DNA of 64,000 nucleotides from Streptomyces venezuelae (GTDB taxonomy: Bacteria; Actinomycetota; Actinomycetes; Streptomycetales; Streptomycetaceae): contig NZ_CP029194.1 in assembly GCF_008642375.1 (NCBI RefSeq), positions 1,240,001 through 1,304,000 on the forward strand, given 5' to 3'. Shown here in pieces: positions 48,774-58,779 of the stretch (position 1 is its first letter; each line of letters begins with the position of its first letter). The translations under genes and the position numbers were made by a program. The notes beneath the pieces were generated by a model. The model was not told where the DNA came from. It saw nothing but the letters and a program-made list of their open reading frames with translations, and made no database searches.

Positions 48774-51092
48774 GTGACCACCAAGTCCGCAGCCGCGGCA
48801 GCGCAGTCCACCCTGTACGGCTACCCCCGCCAGGGGCCCGACCGGGAACTGAAGAAGGCGGTCGAGGGCTACTGGAAGGGCCGTGTCACCGCCGACGCCC
48901 TCCGGGCCACCGCAGCAGACCTGCGCCGTACCACCTGGCGGCAGCTCGCCGCCGCCGGCATCGACGAGGTCCCCACCGGCGACTTCTCGTACTACGACCA
49001 CGTCCTCGACACCACCGTCATGGTGGGCGCGATCCCCGAGCGCCACCGCGCCGCCGTCGCGGCGGATCCGCTCGACGGGTACTTCGCCATGGCGCGCGGC
49101 ACCCAGGACGTGGCACCGCTGGAGATGACCAAGTGGTTCGACACCAACTACCACTATCTCGTCCCGGAGTTGGGCCCCGACACGGTCTTCACGGCCGACT
49201 CCTCCCGGCAGGTCGCCGCCCTCGGCGAAGCCCTGGCCGAGGGGCTCGGCGCCCGCCCCGTCCTGGTCGGACCCGTCACCTACCTGCTGCTCGCCAAGCC
49301 CGCGCCCGGCGTGGCGGCCGGTTTCGATCCGCTCACCCTCCTCGACCGGCTCCTCCCCGTGTACGCCGAGGTCCTCGCCGACCTCCGGGCGGCGGGAGCC
49401 GAGTGGGCGCAGCTCGACGAGCCCGCCCTCGTCCAGGACCGCACCCCCGCCGAACTGAACGCCGCCGCCCGCGCCTACCGCGACCTCGGCGCGCTCACTG
49501 ACCGGCCGAAGCTCCTGGTCGCCTCCTACTTCGACCGGCTCGGCGACGCCCTGCCGGTGCTGGCCAAGACCCCTGTCGAGGGGCTTGCCCTCGACTTCAC
49601 CGAGCGGGCGGCCGCCAATCTCGACGCGCTCGCCGCCGTCGGCGGCCTGCCGGGCAAGCGGCTCGTCGCCGGGGTGGTCAACGGCCGCAACATCTGGGTC
49701 AACGACCTGACCGCCTCGCTCACCACGCTCGGCACCCTCCTCGGCCTCGCCGACCGCGTCGACGTCGCGGCCTCCTGCTCCCTGCTGCACGTCCCGCTCG
49801 ACACGGCGGCCGAACGCGACACCGATCCGCAGATCCTGCGCTGGCTCGCCTTCGCCCGCCAGAAGACCGCCGAGATCGTCACCCTCACGAAGGGGCTCTC
49901 GCGGGGCACCGGGGCCATCACCGCCGAACTGGCCGCCAACCGCGCCGACCTCGCCTCGCGCGCCCGCTCCCCCCTCACCCACGACCCGGACGTGCGCTTC
50001 CGGGCGTCCGCCGTCTCCGCCTCCGACACCCGCCGCTCCCAGCCGTATGCCGACCGGTCCGTCACCCAACACGCCTCTCTCCGACTGCCGTTGCTGCCCT
50101 CGACGACCATCGGTTCGTTCCCGCAGACGGCGGAGCTGCGGACCGCGCGGGCCGACCTGCGGGCGGGCCGGATCGACACCGCCGGGTACGAGGAGCGCAT
50201 CAGGTCCGAGATCCAGGAGGTGATCTCCTTCCAGGAGAAGGCCGGCCTGGACGTCCTCGTCCACGGCGAGCCCGAACGCAACGACATGGTCCAGTACTTC
50301 GCCGAACGGCTCACGGGCTATCTGGCCACCCAGCACGGCTGGGTCCAGTCCTACGGCACCCGCTACGTCCGGCCGCCCGTCCTCGCGGGCGACATCTCCC
50401 GGCCCGAGCCGATGACGGTCCGCTGGACGACGTACGCGCAGTCCCTCACCACCAAGCCCGTCAAGGGCATGCTCACCGGTCCCGTCACCATGCTCGCCTG
50501 GTCGTTCGTCCGCGACGACCAGCCCCTCGCCGACACCGCCCGGCAGCTCGCGCTCGCCCTGCGCGACGAGGTGAACGACCTGGAGGCGGCGGGCACTTCG
50601 GTCATCCAGGTGGACGAGCCGGCCCTCCGCGAGACCCTTCCTCTGCGCACCGCCGACCACGCGGACTACCTGGCCTGGGCGACGGAGGCCTTCCGTCTCA
50701 CCACCGCCGGTGTGCGGCCGGAGACCCAGATCCACACCCACATGTGCTACGCCGAGTTCGGCGACATCGTCCGGGCCATCGACGACCTCGACGCCGACGT
50801 CATCAGCCTGGAGGCCGCCCGCTCCCACATGCAGGTCGCCCGGGAGCTCGCGGCCCACGGCTACCCGCGCGAGGCGGGACCCGGCGTCTACGACATCCAC
50901 TCCCCGCGCGTCCCGAGCGCCGCGGAGGCCGCGGAGCTGCTCCGTACGGGCCTCGAAGCCATCCCCGCCGAGCGGCTCTGGGTCAACCCCGACTGCGGTC
51001 TGAAGACCCGCGGCTGGCCCGAGACGCGTACGTCACTGGAGAACCTGGTGGCGGCGGCCCGCACCGTCCGGTCCGAACTCCTCGCTCCCTGA
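48774..51092 (+). CDS. metE: Cobalamin-independent methionine synthase
   Basis: 5-Methyltetrahydropteroyltriglutamate-homocysteine methyltransferase, 772 residues, which makes methionine without vitamin B12. The two-barrel structure is intact: an N-terminal half beginning LYGYPRQGPDRELKKAVEGY and a C-terminal half with the zinc ligands His656 and Cys658 (HTHMCYAEFG), Glu680 and Cys741 (VNPDCGLKTRGW). The homocysteine-site stretch TTIGSFPQT is also present. The GTG start follows AAGGAG at six bases. The cobalamin riboswitch upstream means expression falls when B12 is available, when MetH can take over. It is convergent with the oxygenase gene, 25 bases away. Confidence 0.98.
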   Translation: MTTKSAAAAAQSTLYGYPRQGPDRELKKAVEGYWKGRVTADALRATAADLRRTTWRQLAAAGIDEVPTGDFSYYDHVLDTTVMVGAIPERHRAAVAADPLDGYFAMARGTQDVAPLEMTKWFDTNYHYLVPELGPDTVFTADSSRQVAALGEALAEGLGARPVLVGPVTYLLLAKPAPGVAAGFDPLTLLDRLLPVYAEVLADLRAAGAEWAQLDEPALVQDRTPAELNAAARAYRDLGALTDRPKLLVASYFDRLGDALPVLAKTPVEGLALDFTERAAANLDALAAVGGLPGKRLVAGVVNGRNIWVNDLTASLTTLGTLLGLADRVDVAASCSLLHVPLDTAAERDTDPQILRWLAFARQKTAEIVTLTKGLSRGTGAITAELAANRADLASRARSPLTHDPDVRFRASAVSASDTRRSQPYADRSVTQHASLRLPLLPSTTIGSFPQTAELRTARADLRAGRIDTAGYEERIRSEIQEVISFQEKAGLDVLVHGEPERNDMVQYFAERLTGYLATQHGWVQSYGTRYVRPPVLAGDISRPEPMTVRWTTYAQSLTTKPVKGMLTGPVTMLAWSFVRDDQPLADTARQLALALRDEVNDLEAAGTSVIQVDEPALRETLPLRTADHADYLAWATEAFRLTTAGVRPETQIHTHMCYAEFGDIVRAIDDLDADVISLEAARSHMQVARELAAHGYPREAGPGVYDIHSPRVPSAAEAAELLRTGLEAIPAERLWVNPDCGLKTRGWPETRTSLENLVAAARTVRSELLAP

Positions 51093-51117
51093 CGACGAGG
51101 TGACCGCGACCCGGCCG

Positions 51118-52365
51118 TCACGGGGAGACCGTGGCGGCCGGGGGTGCCCAGCGGCGGGTGCGGGCGGGGGTGGACGAGAGGCCGTAGTCCTTCCTGAGGT
51201 GCTCGGGGATGGCGTAGTGCATGACGCGTCCGCGGGTGAGGGAGGACAGTTCGAGGACGGTGGTGAGGTGGCCGAGGCGGTCCAGGGCCCAGGCGCCGAG
51301 CGGGGAGCTGTCCTCGATGCTCTCCAGGACGCCGAGGAGGTGGGGGACCGACTTGACGAGGGTGTCCCAGCGGGTGCGGGGCACATCGAGCCAGTCGGCG
51401 CAGGTGTCGCCGACGAGGAAGCGGATGAGCGCGGACACGATCGGGTCGAAGAGCGTGCCGGGCACGATCTCCTCGTAGAGGTCGATCAGTTGCCGGGTCA
51501 GATGGGACCCCTCGGGGGAGGGCCCCATGTGGCGGATCATGTAAAGGTCGAGGAAGCTCCGCGCCTCGCCGAGGTTCTTCGGTACGGCGTCCTGGTCGAC
51601 GCCCAGCATGGCGCCGACCACGCGCCAGGCGTAGTAGTAGGCGTCCGCGCCCTCGGAGGTCATGTGGATGCCGAGGCGGTGCAGGCTGTCGAGGACGAGC
51701 ATCGAGAAGAACATCTGCCCGCCGATCATGTCCTCCTGACAGATCGGCACCCCCAGCGCCGCCGCGTCCCAGCGGTTCTCGCGGATGAGGTGGTGACGGA
51801 TGGAGGCGTGCAGCAGGCGGACCTTCTGCGCGGCGGGGATGAAACGGCTGCCGGCCTCGAAGGCGTCGGGCTGCATCAGGTAGACGGTGAACTGGCCGGT
51901 CTCCGCCATGCGCTTGGACGGGTAGCTCAGACCGTGCGTCGCCGACAGCAGCTTCGCCACGTGCGGGACGAGGTAGCAGGCGGGCATGGACGCGAAGGAC
52001 AGCGCGGTGGAGATGTGCACGTTGTTGTCGATGAAGAACAGCCGGGCCTTCTCCATCTCCCCCCAGTCCACCCAGGACGGCGGGGTGCTCGTGGCGTGGA
52101 GGTACTCCCGGGCGACGTCGGGCAGCCCGTCGGGGAGCGGGGCGCCGGCCGTGGAGACGTACCGCATCAGGGTGTTGAACGTGCCGACCTCGCCCCGCTC
52201 GAAGAGGGTGGCGACCGTGGCGTCGGCGAGTTCGTCGCCGGTCCGCCGCAGGGCGTCCATCGACGCCTCGGTCCGGGGCACGGAAGGGGTCGGGGACGGG
52301 GGCATGGGCCGATTCGGGGACGGGGGCATGGGCCGATTCGGGGGCGGGGGCACGGGCGGGGTCAT
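51118..52365 (-). CDS. MpaB/Lcp-type oxygenase (DUF2236)
   Basis: A 415-residue protein of the DUF2236 group, which includes the rubber oxygenase Lcp and the fungal prenyl-chain-cleaving MpaB. Signature stretches are LLHASIRHHLIRENRWDAA, PICQEDMIGGQMFFS and the helical core around FFIDNNVHISTALSFASM; the His residues are candidates for haem binding. The first 30 residues are a repeated Pro/Asn/Arg/Met tail (two copies of PPSPNRPM-like units). These enzymes cleave or oxidise isoprenoid double bonds. The ATG has AAGGAG nine bases upstream. It lies 23 bases behind the prenyl diphosphate synthase gene, so it probably modifies that enzyme's product. Confidence 0.85.
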   Translation of the reverse strand: MTPPVPPPPNRPMPPSPNRPMPPSPTPSVPRTEASMDALRRTGDELADATVATLFERGEVGTFNTLMRYVSTAGAPLPDGLPDVAREYLHATSTPPSWVDWGEMEKARLFFIDNNVHISTALSFASMPACYLVPHVAKLLSATHGLSYPSKRMAETGQFTVYLMQPDAFEAGSRFIPAAQKVRLLHASIRHHLIRENRWDAAALGVPICQEDMIGGQMFFSMLVLDSLHRLGIHMTSEGADAYYYAWRVVGAMLGVDQDAVPKNLGEARSFLDLYMIRHMGPSPEGSHLTRQLIDLYEEIVPGTLFDPIVSALIRFLVGDTCADWLDVPRTRWDTLVKSVPHLLGVLESIEDSSPLGAWALDRLGHLTTVLELSSLTRGRVMHYAIPEHLRKDYGLSSTPARTRRWAPPAATVSP

Positions 52366-52388
52366 GGGGCAGGGCTCCTTGTTCTCCG

Positions 52389-53444
52389 TCAGGAACGGCG
52401 GGCCGCCGCCGAGTGCGCCAGGGTGGTGAGGGCGGCGGCGGGCGGCGCGGGCAGGTTCAGTGCGTCGAGGGCGCGGAGGGACTCCTCGACCCGCACGGTG
52501 ATCATCGCCTCGACCCGGTCGGGCGCCTTGAGCCGCCGCATCAGCGCGCGTACGGCCTCCAGCGCGTCCCCGTCGGGGTCGGGCCGGCCGAGCAGGTCGC
52601 GCAGGCGCGCACGGTCCTCGTCCCCGGCGAGCCGCCAGGTCTCCGCGAGCAGCGCCGTGGGCCGCCGGCCGTGGACGTCGTCGGCGCCTGCCTTGCCGGT
52701 GGTCCCCGGGTCCCCGAAGAGGCCGAGCAGGTCGTCCCGCAGCTGGAACGCCTCCCCGAGCGGCAGCCCGTACGCGGAGTAGCCCTCGCGCAGCCGACGG
52801 CCGGCCCCGGCCAGGGCGCCGCCGATCAACAGGGGCTGCTCGACGGTGTACTTGGCGGTCTTGTAGCGGATCACCTTCAGCGACGCCGCCGTGTCCGGGG
52901 CGGCGCCGGTGTGCAGGATCTCCAGGCACTCGCCGGCGATCAGGTCCCTGGCCAGGGCCGCCCAGAGCGGACGGGCCCGGCCGAGGTAGGCGGCCGGGAC
53001 CCCGCTGGTGACGAACAGCTGGCCCGCGAGCGACATGAGCAGGTCGCCGACGAGCATGGCCAGCGACCGGGCGCCGGCGGCGGGCCGCGGGTGGTGCTCC
53101 ACCGCGTCCCGCAGGGCCAAGTGCGCGGTGGGCCGGCCGTGGCGCAGCGGGCTGTCGTCGATCAGGTCGTCGTGGACGACAGCCGCCGCGTGCACGATCT
53201 CCATCGAGGCCGCCGCCCGCAGCAGCGCCTCGCTGTCGGGCTGTCCCACCGCGCGCCAGCCCCAGTAGCAGAACGCCGCGCGCAGCCGCTTGCCGTCCGC
53301 GACCGCGGTCTCCAGCTGCTGGGCCACGGGGCCCAGCGCGGGATCGACCGCCGCCAGCTGGTCGGCCTCCTCGGAGACGTACCGCCGGAGTACGTCGTCG
53401 ACCCGCGCCTTGAAGGCGGCCGGCTCCCAGCGGTCAGACGTCAT
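52389..53444 (-). CDS. Polyprenyl diphosphate synthase (isoprenyl synthase family)
   Basis: A 351-residue trans-isoprenyl diphosphate synthase. It has the first Asp-rich motif VHDDLIDDSPLRHGRPTAH and the second FQLRDDLLGLFGD, with the Lys/Arg of the diphosphate site in DGKRLRAAF. The small residues before the first motif (IVHAAAVV) point to a medium or long product such as geranylgeranyl diphosphate or longer, but chain length is not certain. It condenses isopentenyl diphosphate with an allylic primer in the cytoplasm. Its ATG lies inside the end of the small upstream gene (11-base overlap) and the oxygenase gene follows, a three-gene isoprenoid operon. Confidence 0.93.
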   Translation of the reverse strand: MTSDRWEPAAFKARVDDVLRRYVSEEADQLAAVDPALGPVAQQLETAVADGKRLRAAFCYWGWRAVGQPDSEALLRAAASMEIVHAAAVVHDDLIDDSPLRHGRPTAHLALRDAVEHHPRPAAGARSLAMLVGDLLMSLAGQLFVTSGVPAAYLGRARPLWAALARDLIAGECLEILHTGAAPDTAASLKVIRYKTAKYTVEQPLLIGGALAGAGRRLREGYSAYGLPLGEAFQLRDDLLGLFGDPGTTGKAGADDVHGRRPTALLAETWRLAGDEDRARLRDLLGRPDPDGDALEAVRALMRRLKAPDRVEAMITVRVEESLRALDALNLPAPPAAALTTLAHSAAARRS

Positions 53445-53712
53445 GGCCGGCCCGCCGGGCCAGCACGTGCCGGGCGAGGACCTCCAGGTGGGCCGGTGGC
53501 GGCGAGGCGTACCTGTCGAGGAGGAGGCGACCGCGCGCCTCCAGGTCCCGCTCGGCCCCCGCCGCCACCTCGGCGACGTCCGAGCGCCTCAACAGGCCCC
53601 GGACGAGGCCGAGTCCCGTACTCAGCGTGCTCACCGCCAGGTCCGCGAGCCCCGCCGCCAGCAGCACCGCCCGCTCGTCCAGGCCCTCGCGCGATCCCGC
53701 TTCCCTCGTCAC
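53434..53712 (-). CDS. Small conserved-looking protein at the head of the isoprenoid operon
   Basis: A 92-residue helical protein that I do not recognise. It has a Leu/Ala-rich segment (AVLLAAGLADLAVSTLSTGL) and a second amphipathic helix with Glu and Arg (AEVAAGAERDLEARGRLLLD), ending LARHVLARRAGHDV. The frame is supported by a GTG start with GGGGAG about four bases upstream and by the 11-base overlap of its stop with the prenyl synthase start, which is typical of real coupled genes. It could be a membrane-associated partner of the prenyl synthase. Confidence 0.7.
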   Translation of the reverse strand: MTREAGSREGLDERAVLLAAGLADLAVSTLSTGLGLVRGLLRRSDVAEVAAGAERDLEARGRLLLDRYASPPPAHLEVLARHVLARRAGHDV

Positions 53713-53819
53713 ACCGCTCCCCTGACCGCGGCACGTCCCGGCCGCACGATCACTGCCACTCCTCCCCCCAGGCTCGCGCCGGACCGGTGGTCGGGGCGGA
53801 CGAACTCACCAACGAGTGA

Positions 53820-54902
53820 TCATCTCGCTGGCACGTACGAGTCCACCGCACCGGCGTCCGCGGGGGCGCGGTTCCACTCCATCCGCGACCACGGCAGCGC
53901 CAGTTCGCTCCGGTCGGTCACGTCACGCGGGGCGAGGGCCGCGAGGGGCACCGCCTCGCGGTGGCGTGCGTAGACGGTGTCGACGTAGCGGTGGCCGGTG
54001 TCGGCGGCGATGAAGAGGACCGTCCGGCCGGGGGTGCGCTCGCGTTCGTGGCGGGCGGCGAGGTAGCCGGCACCGGTCGAGAGGCCCGCGAAGACCGCGT
54101 GCCGGCGCAGCAGGTCGACGCTTCCGGCCAGGGCCGCGTCGAAGGAGATCCAGTGCAGGGTGTCGTACAGGTCGTGGGAGACGTTCCCGAAGGGGATGGA
54201 GCTGCCGATCCCGGCGATGATGATCTCGGGATCGGAGACGTGCTCGGCCCCGAACGTGACACTGCCGTACGGCTGGACGCCGACGAGCCGGACGTCGGCC
54301 GGGCCGCTCGGGGCCGCGCGCAGATAGCGGGCCAGGGCGCCGGTCGAGGCGCCCGACCCCACCCCGCCGACGACGGTGAGCCCGCCCGCTCCGTCCGCGC
54401 CCTCCGCTCCGTCAGCCCCGACCACGCCGTCCGCTCCGATCGCCTCCCGGATCCGGTCGGCGATCGCGCGGTAGCCGAGGTAGTGGATGTCGTCGTGGTA
54501 CTGCCGCATCCAGTGGTACTCGGGGTGCTCGGCGAGGATCTCGTGGATCCGCTCGACGCGTCGCTTCTGGTCGAGCTTGAGGTCGCTGCACGGCTCCATC
54601 TGCTCCAACGTCGCCCCCAGCACGGCGAGTTGCGTACGCAGAGTGTGGTCCACGGTGGTCGAGCCGACGATGTGACAGCGCATCCCGTACCGATGACAGG
54701 CCAGGGCGAGGGCGTACGCGTAGATGCCGCTGGAGCTGTCCAGCAGGGTGTCCCCGCGGCGTACGGCGCCGGTGTCCAGGAGGTGGCGTACCGCCGCGAG
54801 CGCGGAGACCACCTTCATCGTCTCAAAGCGCAGGCAGACGAGCCGGTCGTCGAGACGTATCAGGTCCGGCCGGCCGATCGACTCCGCGACGTGCTGGTCC
54901 AT
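53820..54902 (-). CDS. Fold-type II PLP-dependent enzyme (cysteine-synthase/SbnA-like)
   Basis: A 360-residue pyridoxal-phosphate enzyme distantly like cysteine synthase and the siderophore enzyme SbnA. The likely Schiff-base Lys is in RFETMKVVSALAAV; LLDSSSGIYAYALALA replaces the substrate loop and GGVGSGASTGALARYL the phosphate-binding loop. An Ala/Asp/Gly repeat (GADGAEGADGAGG) is inserted before the latter. SbnA uses O-phosphoserine; here a GHMP kinase is encoded just upstream and overlapping by 80 bases, so use of an O-phospho amino acid made by it is a reasonable inference. The ATG has AAGGAG seven bases upstream. It is the last gene of the metal-locus operon. Confidence 0.85.
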   Translation of the reverse strand: MDQHVAESIGRPDLIRLDDRLVCLRFETMKVVSALAAVRHLLDTGAVRRGDTLLDSSSGIYAYALALACHRYGMRCHIVGSTTVDHTLRTQLAVLGATLEQMEPCSDLKLDQKRRVERIHEILAEHPEYHWMRQYHDDIHYLGYRAIADRIREAIGADGVVGADGAEGADGAGGLTVVGGVGSGASTGALARYLRAAPSGPADVRLVGVQPYGSVTFGAEHVSDPEIIIAGIGSSIPFGNVSHDLYDTLHWISFDAALAGSVDLLRRHAVFAGLSTGAGYLAARHERERTPGRTVLFIAADTGHRYVDTVYARHREAVPLAALAPRDVTDRSELALPWSRMEWNRAPADAGAVDSYVPAR

Positions 54903-55878
54903 TCCGGAGCTCCTTGGTGGTGGTGACGGTCGTAGGGGTCGTGAAGGTCCAGGTGGCGGGGATGCCGTGGGCCTCCAGGGCGCGCAGGCAGTCGCGGACG
55001 CCGTGCCGCACGCCCGGCGAGGCCGGGTCGAAGAGCACGCCCGCCACCGCGCCGCTGTGCGCGATCTGCACACCCACCGCTCCGACCCGGCGGGCGATGC
55101 CGGTCAGGGCCTCGAACTCGGGGTGCCCGAGAACCTGTTGGCCGCGCCGGGCGCTGGCGGTGGCGACCTCACCCAGCAGTGCGGCGTCGCCGGTCGCCAC
55201 GGCCAGGCGCAGCCGCGCGCGCAGCCGCTCACAGGTCCGCACGTCACCGGCGTCGGGCTCGTACGCGGGCAGGGCGAGCGTGTCCACGGGCGCTCCGCCG
55301 CCGAGCACGCACCCCACCACGACCAGCGGCGGAAGGGCGGGGCCGAGGACTTCCAGGATCCGGCCCTCCCGCTGGGCGAAGAGCACGGGGCCGCCGCCGT
55401 CCAGCATCAGCGGATCGCAGGCCGTCTCGGCGCGGACCGCAAGCCGGGCGACCGCTCCGGGTGTCAGGCGCGTACCGTACGAGTCCGCGACCGCGCGGAT
55501 CGCTGCGATGACGTCGCTGGTGGAGCTGCCCATGCCCAGACCCACCGGTATCTCGCCGGTGAGGCGCAACTCGCCTCCGCAGGGCGGATGTCCGGACCGT
55601 TCCGCGCACGCGGCCACGGCGAGGGCGGCGCCCCGCACGGCCTTGCTCCGGCCTGCGGGGACGACGGTGAGCGCCTCGGGCGGCGTGTCGGGGGCGCGGA
55701 CGAACTCGGCGCTGCTGCCCGGTCCGGCCATGGGGAGGGTGACCAGTCCGGCGCACCGTCGCCCGTCGTCGTCGAGGAAGACTCCTTGGAGGATCTCGCC
55801 GTGGTGACAGAGGGCGGCCCCGGTGCCCGTGACGGCGGTGTCGCCGGCCCGGGACCGGAGGCCGGGGCCGGGGATCAC
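54823..55878 (-). CDS. GHMP kinase, PduX/L-threonine-kinase-like
   Basis: A 351-residue GHMP-superfamily kinase most like PduX, the L-threonine kinase of cobalamin synthesis. Motif 1 region reads HHGEILQGVF (PduX has GE-L-QG), the ATP loop is PVGLGMGSSTSDV, and a late GVQIAHSGAVAGVLF supplies motif 3. The acceptor may be threonine, serine or a related amino acid. There are no other cobalamin-synthesis genes here, so it more likely feeds the PLP enzyme with an O-phospho amino acid. The GTG overlaps the stop of the DUF364 gene (GTGA), and the last 80 bases overlap the next gene, so all three are coupled. Confidence 0.85.
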   Translation of the reverse strand: MIPGPGLRSRAGDTAVTGTGAALCHHGEILQGVFLDDDGRRCAGLVTLPMAGPGSSAEFVRAPDTPPEALTVVPAGRSKAVRGAALAVAACAERSGHPPCGGELRLTGEIPVGLGMGSSTSDVIAAIRAVADSYGTRLTPGAVARLAVRAETACDPLMLDGGGPVLFAQREGRILEVLGPALPPLVVVGCVLGGGAPVDTLALPAYEPDAGDVRTCERLRARLRLAVATGDAALLGEVATASARRGQQVLGHPEFEALTGIARRVGAVGVQIAHSGAVAGVLFDPASPGVRHGVRDCLRALEAHGIPATWTFTTPTTVTTTKELRNGPARRGVDRPAGPDTSRRPARLPAL

Positions 55879-56783
55879 GCGCCGCTCACCGTCCGGTAGC
55901 GGTACAGGACCGTCTCCTCGGCGCTGAACTGGGAGAAGGGGAAGGGCTCCGCGGAGAGCGCGGTGACGCCGGAGCCGAGGAAGGCCCGGGCGACGGCGCT
56001 GCCGGTCTGCGCGTAGACGACGAGCGGGATGCCGCGGGAGCGGCAGCGGTCGAGGATCGTGTCGAACGAGCCGTTGCTCAGGGTCATTCCGGTGGCGACG
56101 ACGGCCTCGGCCCGGTCGAGCACCTCGTGCATGTCGGCGGTGACGGGGTCGCCCCACTGGGTGGTCCTGAGGTTGAGGTCGCAGGGCAGCGGCCGGCCGC
56201 CGCGCTCGCGGATCGCCGCGACGAGTGGGTTGACGACGCCGATGAGGCCCACCTCGGCGCCCTCCTCGATGTCCAGCAGGCCGGCGATGGCCGCGTCGCG
56301 GGCCTTCGCCCGGACCTCAGGGGTTCCGGCGGGGAGGGTGACCGGCTCGGCGTCGCCCGCCTCGCCGGCCGTCCGGTGCGGGCGTACCTCGGAGAGGTAG
56401 GCGTCGAGGGCGGCGATCCGCAGCGGGCGCGGGGCCTCGCGGAGGAGTACGTCGAGCGGGGTGCCGGAGGAGTCGCGGCAGATCGACGGGTCGATCTCCC
56501 CGGCCTCGAAGGCGCAGCCGCCGAACGAGCCGCCGAGGCGGACGAGGACGTACTGGTTGAGGTAGGTGGTGTCGCCGCCGGCGAGGCGGGTGCCGTGGTG
56601 GATCCAGAAGACGCTGGTCGCGACGAGCCGGGAGGGCAGCGGCCCGTGCTCACCGGCGAGGACGGCCTCGACGAGGCCGTCGACGGACGTCGCGAAAGAC
56701 GCGGAAGGGGCGGAAGGGGCGGAAGGGGTGGAAGGGGTGGAAGGGGTGGAAGGGGTGGAAGGGGTGGGGATCGTCCGGGTCAT
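55875..56783 (-). CDS. DUF364 (putative heavy-metal chelation) protein
   Basis: A 302-residue protein of the DUF4213/DUF364 type. After a low-complexity Thr/Pro/Ser start (residues 3-25, from a 9-base repeat) comes a small N-terminal domain and a Rossmann-like C-terminal domain with VGLIGVVNPLVAAIRERGG, EAVVATGMTLSNGSFD and LSAEPFPFSQFSAEE. The family is tied to metal uptake loci and a chelation role has been proposed from structure, but no reaction is proven. Here it lies 11 bases behind the ABC ATPase gene and overlaps the kinase gene, which supports a metal-related role. The ATG has AAGGA about six bases upstream. Confidence 0.85.
   Translation of the reverse strand: MTRTIPTPSTPSTPSTPSTPSAPSAPSASFATSVDGLVEAVLAGEHGPLPSRLVATSVFWIHHGTRLAGGDTTYLNQYVLVRLGGSFGGCAFEAGEIDPSICRDSSGTPLDVLLREAPRPLRIAALDAYLSEVRPHRTAGEAGDAEPVTLPAGTPEVRAKARDAAIAGLLDIEEGAEVGLIGVVNPLVAAIRERGGRPLPCDLNLRTTQWGDPVTADMHEVLDRAEAVVATGMTLSNGSFDTILDRCRSRGIPLVVYAQTGSAVARAFLGSGVTALSAEPFPFSQFSAEETVLYRYRTVSGA
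56702..56764. repeat. Seven tandem 9-bp units in the DUF364 gene
   Basis: Three copies of cggaagggg and four of tggaagggg run without a break and encode the repeated Thr/Ser-Pro tail near the protein N-terminus. All units keep the frame. Confidence 0.9.
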
Positions 56784-56794
56784 GGCTTTCCTTT

Positions 56795-57594
<800 letters not shown>

Positions 57595-57598
<4 letters not shown>

Positions 57599-58779
57599 AG
57601 CTCCCCCCTCCTGCGCAGGACGAGGAGGAAGAGCGGTACGCCGAGGAGGGCGGTGATGACGCCCACCGGAACCTCGCGGGGCGCGAAGGCGATCCGTGCC
57701 AGGGCGTCCGTCCAGACCAGGAACACCGCTCCGGCGAGCGCCGCCCAGGGCAGGAGCACCCGGTGCAGGGGACCGACGAGGAACCGCACCCCGTGCGGGA
57801 CGATCAGCCCGACGAAGCCGATGGCTCCGACGGTGGCCACCGCCACGGCGGTCAGTGCGGCCGTGACCACGAGGAGCAGCGTCCGGGTGTGCCGTACGCC
57901 GATCCCCAGGGAGGCCGCGGTGTCGGTTCCGAAGGAGAGTCCGTCGAGGGCGGTGGAGCAGAGCCATGCGACCGCGAGACCGAGCGGGGTGACGATCGCG
58001 CAGACCACGACGGTGTTCCAGCGGGCGGGGGCCATCGAGCCCAGCAGCCAGTGGGTGACGGCCCGCGTGGTGTCGGCGTCCGCCGAGGCCATCAGGACGA
58101 GGGAGGTCAGGGCGGTGAACAGCTGGCCGACGACCACACCGGTGAGGACGATGCGGACCGAGTCCAGCCCGCTGCGGCGCAGCAGCAGGAGGAGCAGCGC
58201 GAAGGACAGCAGGGCGCCGACGAGGGCCCCGCCGGTGACCCCGAGCGTGCTCGCGCCCACGCCGAGGACGACGACGGCGACGGCTCCGGTCGAGGCGCCC
58301 GAGGAGACGCCGAGCAGGTAGGGGTCGGCGAGCGCGTTGCGGGTGACCGCCTGGAGCACCGTGCCGCACACGGCGAGCGAGGCGCCGACGAGGGCGGCCA
58401 TCAGCACGCGCGGCAGCCGCAGGTCCCAGACGAGGGAGTCCATCAGCGGGGGCAACGGCTCGACGTCCAGGCCGAGACGGGTACCGAGGACGCGACCGAG
58501 GCCGGCCCAGCCCACATCGGCGGTGCCGATGCGAACGGCGACCGCCGCCGAGCCGACGAGGACGCCCGCGGCGAGGAGGGAGATCACCACCCGGGCAGCC
58601 ACGGACCGACGGGCGGTCCGGACGGACCCGACGGAACCGGCGGAGCCGGCTGACCCCACAGGTCTGTCGGTGCCGACTCGGCCCACGTGGCCCACGTGGC
58701 CGGCAGCGCCGTCCCGCTCCGCGGACCCGACGGCCAGGGGGTCCGCCACCTCCCCGCGACCGACCGGGTCAGCGCGCAT
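57595..58779 (-). CDS. FecCD-type iron/metal-chelate permease
   Basis: A 394-residue permease of the FecCD (BtuC-like) family with about ten membrane helices. The family words LRLPRVLMAALVGASLAVCG, NALADPYLLGVSSGAS and VGLIVPHGVRFLVGP are clear. The first 55 residues are an unusual Gly/Val/Ser/Ala-rich tail built from short DNA repeats (gcccacgtg and similar), not part of the normal fold. The ATG overlaps the stop of the binding-protein gene by 11 bases and has AAGGA eight bases upstream. Only one permease gene is present, so it should act as a homodimer. Confidence 0.93.

Noticed and set aside
51118..53712. Methylisoborneol-type terpene cluster
   Set aside because: No terpene cyclase, methyltransferase or encapsulin-like gene is present.
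53820..56783. Cobalamin biosynthesis role suggested by the PduX-like kinase
   Set aside because: No cob/cbi genes nearby; the neighbours are a PLP enzyme, DUF364 and metal transport, which fit a different use of the phosphorylated amino acid.
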